Assembly: GCF_051781005.1 (NCBI RefSeq)
Contig: NZ_JBPWOA010000005.1
Span: 62,001 to 126,000, forward strand
Origin: Anabaena sp051781005
Lineage (GTDB): Bacteria > Cyanobacteriota > Cyanobacteriia > Cyanobacteriales > Nostocaceae
Length of the DNA stretch: 64,000 bases
Reading direction: 5' to 3'
Position 1 is the stretch's first letter. Every line of letters begins with the position of its first letter. Below, one piece after another: positions 38,270 to 47,279 of the stretch. Both the position numbers and the translations under genes were made by a program. The notes beneath the pieces were generated by a model. The model ran no database searches. It saw only the letters and a program-made list of their open reading frames with translations, and was not told where the DNA came from.

Positions 38270-39487
38270 ATGGTTATGAATTTATTACCACAATCCCCAC
38301 CTCTAGTAAACCTGGAAATCATTGAAGTTTACGAATATTATGATGTTCCATGCCTGTTTAGCTGTCGCAATACTTCAGGACAGATTTTTTTGGCAGTTTG
38401 GATAGATGAAACACCAGAGTTTAAAACTTGGCTTTATGTTCCAATGTCACAACGGAGGGTGGAAAATCTTCGCTCTGGGAATATTGACTTACGTGATGCT
38501 TTTGTGAATTCGGAAGACAATTTTGTTTATAAAGCTATCATTCCTTGTGATGCTACTCCTGATAGGATTGAAACTATCTTGTCCAAAAATCTAATTGATG
38601 ATTGGCTACCATTGCCTGGGGAATTTCTTAATTTTGGCGCTGAACCACTTCCCATTTTTGAAACTAAAGAAGCATCTCGAACTGCAACACAAATTCAACG
38701 AGAAGTCCTAAACATAGCATTTCAATTTCCTACCCAAAATGCAACTGAGGCTCCAGTTGCTCGTTTAGGAAGACTGTTAGAGTCATTACAGCACTTGGTT
38801 GATGCTGTTGGTCAGGCTATAGATGGTATACCAACTATTACTGGAAAAATCTCTCAATTCATAACCAAAAAAACAGAATTAACTGTACTTGGAACTTTCC
38901 CAGGTTCTTTTGGAATAGAACTTGCAGCTTCAGATCAAAGCAATACAGATGATAATTCATTAGCTGGAAAAGCTATGAATCAATTCCTAGAATTAGTAAA
39001 CCTTAGTAGCGATGCTAAAAATAATGCTCAGGAATTACGTAAGCTACTTTTCAGTTTAAACAGTCGAGCCTCATCTCGATATTGTAACTTTCTAGAGGAT
39101 TTACTGAAATCAGAAACAAATTTTCGTCTGAACTGGGGTTCACCAAATCAAGAACGAGGAGGGTATGGTGAATTATCAATTTCATCTATAAAAGAAGCAA
39201 TAGCGGTAATTCAACAGACAGAACAAGAGATAGTAAAAGAGTATGAAATTAGAGGAGAATTGATTGGTATCAATAAGCGTAGTAAAAGTTATGAAATTTT
39301 GAATTTACAGACAAATAAAAAAGTTTCAGGTCGTATTATTGATGAAGCTATACCTAGTGCCGAAACAGCGACTATAAGTGAAGTTTATATTGCAACAATC
39401 AGAGAAGTTAAGGAAATATCACCTATTATTCCAGAAGGAAAGATGAAGTACAAACTTTTATATCTACGACCTGTAGACGTTGATTAG
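38270..39487 (+). CDS. DUF6575-like N-terminal domain protein, second gene of a two-gene cassette
   Basis: 405 residues; ATG at 38270 or 38276 (GAGG at 38265-38268 suits the second). Residues about 15-120 (IIEVYEYYDVPCLFSCRN, WLYVPMSQRRVENLRSG) resemble the domain I remember as DUF6575. A helical middle (about 145-345) follows, and a C-terminal beta-rich domain of about 80 residues (GELIGINKRSKSYEILNL to the end). No catalytic motif, membrane segment or DNA-binding helix is evident. Layout (small Cys-rich protein plus larger multidomain partner, coupled genes) would fit a toxin-antitoxin or defence-type pair, but that is inference only. Confidence 0.7.
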   Translation: MVMNLLPQSPPLVNLEIIEVYEYYDVPCLFSCRNTSGQIFLAVWIDETPEFKTWLYVPMSQRRVENLRSGNIDLRDAFVNSEDNFVYKAIIPCDATPDRIETILSKNLIDDWLPLPGEFLNFGAEPLPIFETKEASRTATQIQREVLNIAFQFPTQNATEAPVARLGRLLESLQHLVDAVGQAIDGIPTITGKISQFITKKTELTVLGTFPGSFGIELAASDQSNTDDNSLAGKAMNQFLELVNLSSDAKNNAQELRKLLFSLNSRASSRYCNFLEDLLKSETNFRLNWGSPNQERGGYGELSISSIKEAIAVIQQTEQEIVKEYEIRGELIGINKRSKSYEILNLQTNKKVSGRIIDEAIPSAETATISEVYIATIREVKEISPIIPEGKMKYKLLYLRPVDVD

Positions 39488-39633
39488 TAAACAACTAGTA
39501 CAGCATGGCGTAAATACACATACCGTTTTTAAGCTTTGTAATCAATCAAACTTTTGTGTATTTTAATTGTCTGCTTATTTCTACCATTCTATACTAGCAT
39601 ATTTTATGCCTATCCAAGATAGAAGCATCCCTA

Positions 39634-40764
39634 TTAAATTAACAAACCTCTTTCCTGTTTCTTAGCACGTTTATGTTTATACATCAGTTCATCAGCCAAA
39701 GTAATTAAATGATTTAGAGGAACTGGTTCATTAGGGTTATAATCCACCACCCCTATACTCATTGACAAAACAAACGGCTTATCACCGGACTGATTATACT
39801 TATCAATAGAAGATTGTAGTCGCTGGATCATTACCTCAACATTGAGGTCGTGACTTTGGAGAAGTAGCACAAATTCATCACCCCCTAATCTGCCCAAAGT
39901 ATCGGAGCTACGAAAAGTTTGGTTGATTAAATTTGCAGATGCCAATATAGCAAAATCACCAAATTCGTGTCCCAATTGATCATTGATTTGTTTAAGTCCA
40001 TCTAAATCAATGAACATTAAACAAGTAGGAATTTGAGTTCGTTGGGCTAATTTTAACTGTTGTTCCCCTAATACAAAAAATCCTCTCCGATTGTATAGTC
40101 CTGTCAACTCATCAGTTAGAGATAGATGCAGCACTTCAGCTTGAGCAGCTTTTCGTTCTTCAATTTCTTGCTCTAGAGCAATAGTCCGGTCTTTTACTCG
40201 CTGTTCTAATTGTGAATAGACTTCTACATTCTCAATCGCTATGGATGTAATATCCGCCAATGCCTGCAACACCTTGACTTCTTCTAAAGTAGGCTGATGG
40301 AAAGTTGCCCAATAAGTCCCAATAGCTCCTATTGGTTCTTGAGTGCGGATTGGAACCATAACCATACTTTTGACAAATGTAGGTTGATAGGCAACATAAG
40401 GAACACGCTCATCAACACTTACATCTTCAATAATTGCAGGTTGATGGTTCAACATTGCCCAACCACCAATACAAATATTCATAGGAAATCGCTGACCTTT
40501 CCAAAGTGGTGCGATCGCATCCTCATCAGCATAGTAACAAAAACCATTGTCTCGAAGTACAAAACTGGCTCCATCTGATGCCGTTAATTCTCGTGCAGCT
40601 ACCCGCACAATTTCCATAATCCTATCTAAAGTACGGGCAAGAGAAAGGTCTTGAACTACTAATAATAAACGTTCCATTGCCTGTAAGTATTGCCTAGTCG
40701 CATTACTTTCTGTATCAAACAGTATTGGACTAGACAATGGTGAAAAAACATTGCTTGTTGTCAT
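39634..40764 (-). CDS. GAF-GGDEF diguanylate cyclase
   Basis: 376 residues from ATG at 40764, which has AGAGGTG about 5 bases upstream; the longer frame to 40803 lacks this. Residues about 35-195 form a GAF sensor domain (VAARELTASDGASFVLRD, NICIGGWAMLNHQPAIIED). A coiled coil follows (QRVKDRTIALEQEIEERKAA), then the GGDEF domain (LTGLYNRRGFFVLGEQQL and LGRLGGDEFVLLLQ). The intact GGDEF signature predicts cyclic di-GMP synthesis. No EAL domain. The GAF ligand is unknown. Confidence 0.93.
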   Translation of the reverse strand: MTTSNVFSPLSSPILFDTESNATRQYLQAMERLLLVVQDLSLARTLDRIMEIVRVAARELTASDGASFVLRDNGFCYYADEDAIAPLWKGQRFPMNICIGGWAMLNHQPAIIEDVSVDERVPYVAYQPTFVKSMVMVPIRTQEPIGAIGTYWATFHQPTLEEVKVLQALADITSIAIENVEVYSQLEQRVKDRTIALEQEIEERKAAQAEVLHLSLTDELTGLYNRRGFFVLGEQQLKLAQRTQIPTCLMFIDLDGLKQINDQLGHEFGDFAILASANLINQTFRSSDTLGRLGGDEFVLLLQSHDLNVEVMIQRLQSSIDKYNQSGDKPFVLSMSIGVVDYNPNEPVPLNHLITLADELMYKHKRAKKQERGLLI

Positions 40765-41222
40765 GTACACCTCTATAATTTTTCTTGACAAAAAACACCA
40801 CATATAAACTATGGGTTTTAGTCTCTTGTAGGGTGTGGTTCGGCAAGCTCACCAACCACGTCAGACTCGATAATTTGGCACAAATAACAGATTTTCTCAA
40901 TCTGACGCACCTTGTTAATATGTTGTCCCCAAAGCCTGTAATAACCAATTATCTTTGATTCATATCATGTCCAATTTCTATAGTGCATAAGTCCTAGACA
41001 CATTAACAAACAGCTTTTATTGCTACTAGCTCACCTCATACCCATTAGGCTAGTTTAAAGTAAATTTTTTAAAATGGTATAAAAAATGTGTAATCTTTCA
41101 TGTATCATTTATGTAGTTTTTTGTTGCTATCATAAAATTCACCTCAAAGATACGATTAATTAATACCCTCTAGCGCTATTACATATTTACTTGCGCATAT
41201 ATCATATGGTTACGCGATTGTA
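40765..41222. other. Intergenic region with a repeat element
   Basis: About 460 bp between the GGDEF gene start and the polA stop. It contains the repeat at 40828-40912. The rest is AT-rich with no recognised gene. Confidence 0.5.
40828..40912. repeat. Palindromic intergenic repeat (TAGGGTG...TCTGACGCACC type)
   Basis: Begins GTAGGGTGTGG and ends TCTGACGCACC. Internal TCAGA/TCTGA arms (40861-40865 and 40901-40905) pair with imperfect extension. A hairpin GTGGTT/AACCAC lies at its left end. Typical of cyanobacterial interspersed repeats; a partial TAGGGTGTG recurs near 55093. Confidence 0.55.
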
Positions 41223-44150
41223 TTACTTTGTTTCCATCCAGTTATCACCTGCACGCACATCAACCACCAAAGGCACACTTAAAGAAACAGCATTTTCCAT
41301 CAACGATTTAATTTGTGGTTGCAATTCTTCCCACTCTTGTGGAGGAACTTCAAACACTAATTCATCGTGAACTTGTAACAACAAACGTGCTTGATATTGT
41401 TTTAAAACTTTATGTAATTGCGCCATTGCAATTTTGATAATATCAGCACTAGAACCTTGAATTGGTGCATTAGCAGCAGAGCGCAATAACCCCGCATCAT
41501 AAGCGCCTAAATTCTTTAATTTACTCAAATCAATATCTTCTATATTCCTATTTTTCAACTCACGTAAACTATTACTAGTAAAATCAAAATAACGCCGTCT
41601 CCCCAAAATTGTTTCTACATAACCTTGAGAAATAGCTTGTTTTTTAACTTCCTCTAAATATGCAAACACCTTAGGATATCTTTCATTAAATCGCTTAATA
41701 AACTCATTGGCAACATTCTTATCTACACCTGTTGAACGTGCAAATTTTAGAGAACCCATTCCATAAATTACACCAAAATTAATTGTTTTAGCAAAACGCC
41801 GTTCTTCTGATGTTATTTCTTCTTTTTCAAAAACTAATTTTGCAGTCACAGTGTGAATATCTTCATTTTGTTGATATGCTTTTACTAAAATTTCTTCTTG
41901 ACTCAAATGAGCCAAAATTCTTAACTCAATTTGTGAATAATCAGCAGCTACAATTAACCAACCTGATTCAGGTAAAAACGCCTTGCGAATTTGACGACTA
42001 AAAGCAGTACGAATCGGAATATTTTGCAAATTTGGATTAGAAGAAGATAACCTACCGGTTGAAGTTGCAGCTTGGTTAAAATCTGTATGTAAGCGTTGAC
42101 TTTTTGGATGTACTAATACTGGTAAAGCATCCACATAGGTAGATTTTAATTTCGATAAAGTCCGATATTCCTGAATCGCATCTACAAAACCAGTTTCATC
42201 AACTTCTTGAAGTTTTTCTAAAGTCGCTGCGTCTGTAGAATAACCAGTTTGAATTTTGCGGGAATATTTGGTACTTAATCCCAACTTCTCAAATAAAATA
42301 TGGCTCATTTGTTTGGGAGAACCTAAATTAAATTTTTCCCCTGCAATTTCAGTTGCTGTTATTTCTAACTTCGCTAATTCTGTTTCCAACTGCTGAGAAA
42401 GTTCTTTTAGATAATCTGAATTAATTCTTACTCCTGTATATTCCATTTCTGCTAAAACTTCTTCTAGCGGTTGTTCTACTTCTTGCAATAGTTTATCTAA
42501 AGCCGGAGTTTTTTCTAATTCTTCTCGCAATTTTGGTACTAAACCAAATGTTGCATAAACATCCATTCCGCAATAATCAGCAACAGCAGGAATATCTATA
42601 TCAGCGATGGTTTTACCTTTGGGAACTAAATCTGAATAACTTGTTGCGGTTAATCCTAAATATCGTTGTGATAAGTCAGTTAAATTATGGCTACTATCTG
42701 GATTGATCAAATAACTAGCCAGCATGGTATCAAACACCACTCCTGCTAAATTAATTCCCTGACACCGCAGAATTAAACGGTCAAATTTAGCATTTTGTAA
42801 AGATTTAGGATAATCAGCACTTTCCAAAATTGGACGTAATGCGTTTAATACCAAATCTTGATTTAAATTATTACCAATTTTATGATTTAAAGGAATATAA
42901 GCTACTGCATCAGGTTCTTTTCCCCAACAACAACCAATTCCTACTAAATCTGCATCTCTTGGTTCTAATGCGGTGGTTTCTGTGTCCCAAGCAACGGGTA
43001 TTTCGGGATTAGTGAATGTTTTTAATAGGTTGACTAATTCAATTAATTTAGCTTCTGTATTAATGATATTTGGTTGAATTGGCGAAGCAGATTGTTTTTT
43101 AGCCTCTGCTGTTTCCGCAGCACTGAAGAAAGACAAATCATCATCTTCATTATTAATTGCTTCAGATGTCTTTTTTTCTACAACTTTTCCCCCAAATTTA
43201 AGTTGCAGTTCGTTGATTTTATCTAAAAAATTATTAAATTCTAATTTTTCTAAAATAGGGGTAATGATGCTGCTATCAAATCCTGTTAATTTACAATCTT
43301 CTAAGTCAACTTCTATGGGGACATCAACAACTATTTGTGCTAAAAATCGTGATTTTTCTGCATTCTCTTTCCCCGCAATTAATTTTTGTTTAATTGTACC
43401 TTGAAATTGTTCTAATGCAGCATAAACATTATCCAGAGAGTTATAGGTATTTAGCAGTTTTACTGCTGTTTTTTCGCCAATTCCTTTGACCCCAGGAATA
43501 TTATCTGATGGATCACCACAAAGTGCTTTGTAATCAACAATTTGTGTAGGTAATATTCCTAATTTTTCTTTAACTTGTTCTGCTCTAAATTCAGTGATGC
43601 TATTTGCAGAACGTTTTAATGCATCTGGACTAAAATTTAAAACAGTAATGCCTTTGTCAGCATCAATCAGTTGAAATAAATCCTTATCACCCGAAAGAAT
43701 TTGCACCCGATATCCAACCGCAGCAGCTTTTTGTGCTAAGGTTCCCAAAACGTCATCTGCTTCATAACCGGGGGCAGTTAAAACTGGTAAATTTAAGCTA
43801 TTTAGCAATTCTTTTAGGTTTGCTAAGTCAGGAATAAAGTCTTCTGGTGTTTCTGCACGTCCGGCTTTATAAGTTTCGTCAGCTTCATGACGGAAAGTTG
43901 GTAAACTTAAGTCAAAAGCTACGGCCATTGCTTGTGGCTGTTGTGTTGTCATTACTTCCAGCAAACATTTAAGAAAGCCAAAACAAATGCTGGTAGGAAT
44001 TCCCGCTTTTGTGCGTAGTCCTCCATTTTTACCTTTAGCAAAAGCGAAGTAGGAACGATAAGCTAGTGAATGTCCATCTACGAGGATGATGGTGGGACTG
44101 GTTGTAGTTGGGGAATCTGAAATCAACTGATTAACCGAATGTTGGGACAT
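41223..44150 (-). CDS. polA: DNA polymerase I
   Basis: 975 residues with all three domains. The 5'-3' exonuclease (about 15-310) has VDGHSLAYRSYFAF and GDPSDNIPGVKGIGEKTA. The 3'-5' exonuclease (about 370-560) keeps VAWDTETTALEPRDADLVG, with the Asp and Glu needed for proofreading. The polymerase (about 575-975) has motif A AADYSQIELRILAH, motif B RRFAKTINFGVIYG and motif C LLQVHDELVFEVP. Functions in Okazaki-fragment maturation and repair synthesis. About 60 bp upstream is the divergent HAD phosphatase gene; a HIP1-like GCGATCGC lies between them. Confidence 0.97.
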   Translation of the reverse strand: MSQHSVNQLISDSPTTTSPTIILVDGHSLAYRSYFAFAKGKNGGLRTKAGIPTSICFGFLKCLLEVMTTQQPQAMAVAFDLSLPTFRHEADETYKAGRAETPEDFIPDLANLKELLNSLNLPVLTAPGYEADDVLGTLAQKAAAVGYRVQILSGDKDLFQLIDADKGITVLNFSPDALKRSANSITEFRAEQVKEKLGILPTQIVDYKALCGDPSDNIPGVKGIGEKTAVKLLNTYNSLDNVYAALEQFQGTIKQKLIAGKENAEKSRFLAQIVVDVPIEVDLEDCKLTGFDSSIITPILEKLEFNNFLDKINELQLKFGGKVVEKKTSEAINNEDDDLSFFSAAETAEAKKQSASPIQPNIINTEAKLIELVNLLKTFTNPEIPVAWDTETTALEPRDADLVGIGCCWGKEPDAVAYIPLNHKIGNNLNQDLVLNALRPILESADYPKSLQNAKFDRLILRCQGINLAGVVFDTMLASYLINPDSSHNLTDLSQRYLGLTATSYSDLVPKGKTIADIDIPAVADYCGMDVYATFGLVPKLREELEKTPALDKLLQEVEQPLEEVLAEMEYTGVRINSDYLKELSQQLETELAKLEITATEIAGEKFNLGSPKQMSHILFEKLGLSTKYSRKIQTGYSTDAATLEKLQEVDETGFVDAIQEYRTLSKLKSTYVDALPVLVHPKSQRLHTDFNQAATSTGRLSSSNPNLQNIPIRTAFSRQIRKAFLPESGWLIVAADYSQIELRILAHLSQEEILVKAYQQNEDIHTVTAKLVFEKEEITSEERRFAKTINFGVIYGMGSLKFARSTGVDKNVANEFIKRFNERYPKVFAYLEEVKKQAISQGYVETILGRRRYFDFTSNSLRELKNRNIEDIDLSKLKNLGAYDAGLLRSAANAPIQGSSADIIKIAMAQLHKVLKQYQARLLLQVHDELVFEVPPQEWEELQPQIKSLMENAVSLSVPLVVDVRAGDNWMETK

Positions 44151-44213
44151 ACCTATTTTAACTAGTGCGATCGCCTGTTAATCTCTAACTGGAAGTTCAA
44201 TGCTGGGGAATTT

Positions 44214-45089
44214 ATGCATAAAGCATCTACTACTGATTTATCATCAACTAGCAATCTAGCTCAAGTTGGAAAAGATATTAAACTACTGGTATTAGATATA
44301 GATGGTACGATCGCAGGTCACGATAACCAGGTGAGTGAAACTGTCAAGGATGCGATCGCAAAAGTACAAGCAAAAGGTATTCATGTAGCCATAGCCACTG
44401 GTAGGATGTACTGTTCAGCTTTGCGGTTTCATCAAGACATTAAATCTACTTTACCGCTTGTAGCCTATCAAGGAGCTTGGATTCAAGACCCAAAAAACCA
44501 AAAAATTCATCGTCATTTAGCTGTTCCTAGAGAAATTACCCAGCAATTACTAGACTACTTTGAACAGCCGCAATTACGCACACTTCTTTCTGTCCATTTT
44601 TATATCAATGACCAACTCTATGTGCGGGAAATCACTACAGAAACTGAACTTTATGCGGAACGTTGTGGAGTCAATCCTATTCCTGTAGGTGATTTGCGTC
44701 AAGTTTTGAATGATGAACCTACCAAAGTTTTAGCTTTGTGTGACGACGCAAATTTAATTCAAGAACTTTTGGGTAATTTACGTCTTCAATACACACCCGC
44801 AGAACTCTATATGACAACATCTGTGGCTACTTTCTTAGAAGCAGCTAATCCATTTGTGAATAAAGGAACTGCTGTCCGTTACCTCGCAGAAGAACTGCTG
44901 GGACTAGAAAGAGACAATGTGATGACTATTGGGGATAATTTTAATGATGTAGAAATGCTGGAATATGCAGGTATTGGTGTGGCTATGGGTAGCGCTCCAG
45001 ATCCAGTGCAAGCGATCGCTAATTGGGTAGCACCAAGCGTAGAAAATCATGGGAGTGCGATCGCTATAGAAAAGTTTTTGCTTTCCTAG
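44214..45089 (+). CDS. Cof-type HAD-superfamily phosphatase
   Basis: 291 residues. Motif I LLVLDIDGTIAGHD, motif II-like VAIATGRMYCSAL, Lys in FVNKGTAVRYLAEE and motif IV GDNFNDVEMLEYAGIGVAMG identify a HAD IIB (Cof) phosphatase. The cap domain lies between about residues 105 and 210. These enzymes dephosphorylate sugar phosphates, FMN/PLP-type cofactors and similar small molecules; the substrate here cannot be told. It shares an upstream region with polA. Confidence 0.9.
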   Translation: MHKASTTDLSSTSNLAQVGKDIKLLVLDIDGTIAGHDNQVSETVKDAIAKVQAKGIHVAIATGRMYCSALRFHQDIKSTLPLVAYQGAWIQDPKNQKIHRHLAVPREITQQLLDYFEQPQLRTLLSVHFYINDQLYVREITTETELYAERCGVNPIPVGDLRQVLNDEPTKVLALCDDANLIQELLGNLRLQYTPAELYMTTSVATFLEAANPFVNKGTAVRYLAEELLGLERDNVMTIGDNFNDVEMLEYAGIGVAMGSAPDPVQAIANWVAPSVENHGSAIAIEKFLLS

Positions 45090-45124
45090 CAAAATTCGCT
45101 CAATTACTACTCATAGACATCAGA

Positions 45125-45209
45125 AAGGACACCGACGACTGGCCGTGTTTCGTCTCGGTGTCCTTGCTGGTTCGCTCCTCACACACCTGATAATATAGCT
45201 GAGGAGATG
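45125..45209. other. Structured intergenic element: strong hairpin plus second inverted repeat
   Basis: First hairpin: AAGGACACCGA / TCGGTGTCCTT (11 bp, extended by CGA/TCG) at 45125-45165. Second: CTCCTCA / TGAGGAG around an 18-base loop at about 45173-45206. It lies between the convergent 3' ends of the HAD and DALR genes. It may be a bidirectional terminator without long T-runs, or a small RNA. Confidence 0.6.
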
Positions 45210-45258
45210 CATTGCGTCAATAGCTGTAACTAAAATTTATTAGGTAGAAAAGGCAAAA

Positions 45259-46176
45259 TCATAACTCTAGAGGTGCAAAAACCCTCAATTTTGTTTCTAA
45301 CACAGACCTTAAAACCAACTGAGTAGCTATCAACAATCCCAGTCTAGCTTGGGCTAACTCCAAGGAATTAATTTTCACATCACCCCAAATCCGACAATTA
45401 CACCAGAAGCTCTCAAAAGCTTGGCTCAATTTCAGTGCGGCTTTTTCCCAGTTAACAGAACTTTGAGAATCAGGAAATACCAAATCGTCTACTACTTTTA
45501 CCAAGTTATGAATCAGACGAACCTCATCTGGTTGATGAAGACATAGTTTTTGATCAGAATTTAACCAGGGTATAGCCTGTGCAGACAAGACACACCCAAC
45601 ATCAACCCGATTATCTACAAGTTGAATCAATCCCTCTCGGTGAGCTAATCGTAATAACGAACAACACCGTGCATGAGCATATTGAATTGGAAAGAATAGT
45701 TTACTTATATTTTCCAGAAGGGAGGAGGCAGAAGAAGCAGAGGGGCAGGGTGCGGGGTGCAGGGGAGAGGTATTTTCACCCTTGCTCCCTGCTTCCTGCT
45801 CCCTTTCCTCTTCCCAGTCCCCAGTCGTCAGACTATGTAACCAAGCAGCTAAAGTAGGATAAGTTAGTTCTATATGAATTAAACCAGGGGGGACTATTTT
45901 AACGCTAAAAATTTTACTGCAATTTGCCGATAAATAACCAGCAAGTTGCTGGGCAATAAACATCGCTTTTAAATTATCAGATAGAGAAAGTTTTATAGCT
46001 ACGCTAGAAATATATAAAAATTTTTCACTATCTCCACCTTGATATAGAGGAAATTTTCCCTTTCCTATGCCTAGAATTTCCTCATCCTTAGTATAAACAC
46101 TTAGAAATTTCACTAAATGGATATATACTAAATGTTTAATTGAGGTATACTTCTTAAAAAGTAGCCAATGATGCAC
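45259..46176 (-). CDS. Free-standing DALR anticodon-binding domain protein
   Basis: 305 residues, apparent GTG start at 46176; the true start is uncertain. YAHARCCSLLRLAHREGLI and the helical region to LVLRSVLETKLRVFAPLEL match the DALR domain that binds the anticodon stem in ArgRS and similar synthetases, but no catalytic HIGH/KMSKS domain is present. Such orphan DALR proteins occur in cyanobacteria with unknown function. Residues about 118-152 (WEEEREQEAGSKGENTS and PLHPAPCPSASSASS) are low-complexity and encoded by an inserted repeat. It may act in tRNA binding; that is inference. Confidence 0.75.
   Translation of the reverse strand: MHHWLLFKKYTSIKHLVYIHLVKFLSVYTKDEEILGIGKGKFPLYQGGDSEKFLYISSVAIKLSLSDNLKAMFIAQQLAGYLSANCSKIFSVKIVPPGLIHIELTYPTLAAWLHSLTTGDWEEEREQEAGSKGENTSPLHPAPCPSASSASSLLENISKLFFPIQYAHARCCSLLRLAHREGLIQLVDNRVDVGCVLSAQAIPWLNSDQKLCLHQPDEVRLIHNLVKVVDDLVFPDSQSSVNWEKAALKLSQAFESFWCNCRIWGDVKINSLELAQARLGLLIATQLVLRSVLETKLRVFAPLEL
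45718..45822. repeat. STRR-type low-complexity repeat inserted in frame in the DALR gene
   Basis: The plus strand carries GGAGGAGGCAGAAGAAGCAG, then GCAGGGTGCGGGGTGCAGGG and TGCTCCCTGCTTCCTGCTCC. These words usually sit between genes in this order (compare 33720-33737, 54939-54962 and 57405-57445). The reading frame stays open across it. Confidence 0.75.
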
Positions 46177-46486
46177 GTAGTTGTTTGGGGAACTTTTTCG
46201 ATTATCACCATTTTATCCTGTTCCATCCACCTTTAGATAGAAGTTTAGTCTAGGTAAAGAAAAATGAGAATAGGATAAAATTTGATGAATAATTGATGAA
46301 TGATTAGTAAACTTTACTACCCTCATTGTACAGTAAGAAGTATAACAAAAGAGTAGAGAGTAAATTGACTTTCTACACTTTGGATAGCTGACGCTGTTAG
46401 GCGTTAAGCCTACCCTGTTAACACAAAGACACTCCTTGCACCTTTTTATTTAGTCTTTGTCTTCAGCCGAACGCTCTTTGTTACCT
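46177..46486. other. Intergenic region upstream of the Crp-family gene
   Basis: About 310 bp between the divergent DALR and Crp-family genes. Holds an inverted repeat TAGGC-GTTAA-GCCTA near 46398-46412. No gene seen. Confidence 0.5.
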
Positions 46487-47206
46487 ATGCAATCTCAATC
46501 CTCCTTTTCCGAGGCATCACGGCCTTTCTTAACTTGGCAACGAATTCTTGATTGGGCTCAAGAACACTACCGCTGCCGCACTTTCAGCAAAGATGAGCGC
46601 ATTCCAGCCAGACCCGGATTGCTATATTTAGTCCAGAGAGGTGCGATCCGAATGGTAGGAACCGCCCAAGTTAGTGCCACTGCCAGTCAGCTAACATCAC
46701 GACGCATCAATAGAACTCCAGAAGAAGCTTTTTTGGGTTTTGTGGGAGCAGGGCAACCTTTTGAAATTGTTGCTCAGTCACCATTCACACTCCAGTCTTA
46801 CGCCCACGTTGACCAAACTGCGGTGCTATGGATGTACTGGCATGATTTAGATAACTGGCCTCATTTCCGTCGTGAAGTTATGGATGCCTTTAGGTATCAA
46901 CACCAGCGTAAGCTTTTGTGGCTAAGTGCCTTGGGACAAAGGCGCACAATTGACCGGCTTCTAGGATTTCTCACCTTGTTAATTGAGGAATATGGAGAAC
47001 CGGCGATGAGTGAAACCGATCCCGATGTCATTCGCGGTTATTGCCTACCTTTCCCACTCACCCATGCTCAAATTGGCAGCGCTATTGGTTCAACGCGCGT
47101 CACTGTCACCCGCTTAATGGGTAAATTGCGTCAACGCGGACTAATCCTCACCCAAGGGGATAATTTGATTTGCCTACCAGCAGAGTCGATTAACAGAACC
47201 AACTAA
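46487..47206 (+). CDS. Crp/Fnr-family transcriptional regulator
   Basis: 239 residues from ATG at 46487 (a TTG at 46457 would add ten residues). The N-terminal half is a divergent cNMP-binding-like beta-barrel without the phosphate-binding RxS signature of a cAMP receptor. The C-terminal winged helix has LPFPLTHAQIGSAIGSTRV then TVTRLMGKLRQRGLI, very like the NtcA recognition helix. Overall sequence and length differ from NtcA, so I do not call it ntcA. Ligand and targets unknown. Confidence 0.88.
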   Translation: MQSQSSFSEASRPFLTWQRILDWAQEHYRCRTFSKDERIPARPGLLYLVQRGAIRMVGTAQVSATASQLTSRRINRTPEEAFLGFVGAGQPFEIVAQSPFTLQSYAHVDQTAVLWMYWHDLDNWPHFRREVMDAFRYQHQRKLLWLSALGQRRTIDRLLGFLTLLIEEYGEPAMSETDPDVIRGYCLPFPLTHAQIGSAIGSTRVTVTRLMGKLRQRGLILTQGDNLICLPAESINRTN

Positions 47207-47279
47207 GGCGCACTTAGAAGCCACTTTGGAAGCGTGTAAGTTTGGTATTTGCCATTGTTGAAGCCATCAACAGCAGGAG

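Noticed and set aside
40831..40912. tRNA-like hairpins near GTGGTTCGGC
   Set aside because: No acceptor stem, anticodon loop or T-arm arrangement; it is a palindromic repeat.
45173..45206. Possible Yfr1 small RNA (GCTCCTCACAC motif)
   Set aside because: The motif differs by one base, is predicted to be paired, and no 3' terminator hairpin with a T-run follows; kept only as a generic structured element.
46487..47206. Calling the Crp-family gene ntcA
   Set aside because: Only the helix-turn-helix resembles NtcA; the N-terminal half and overall sequence do not match.
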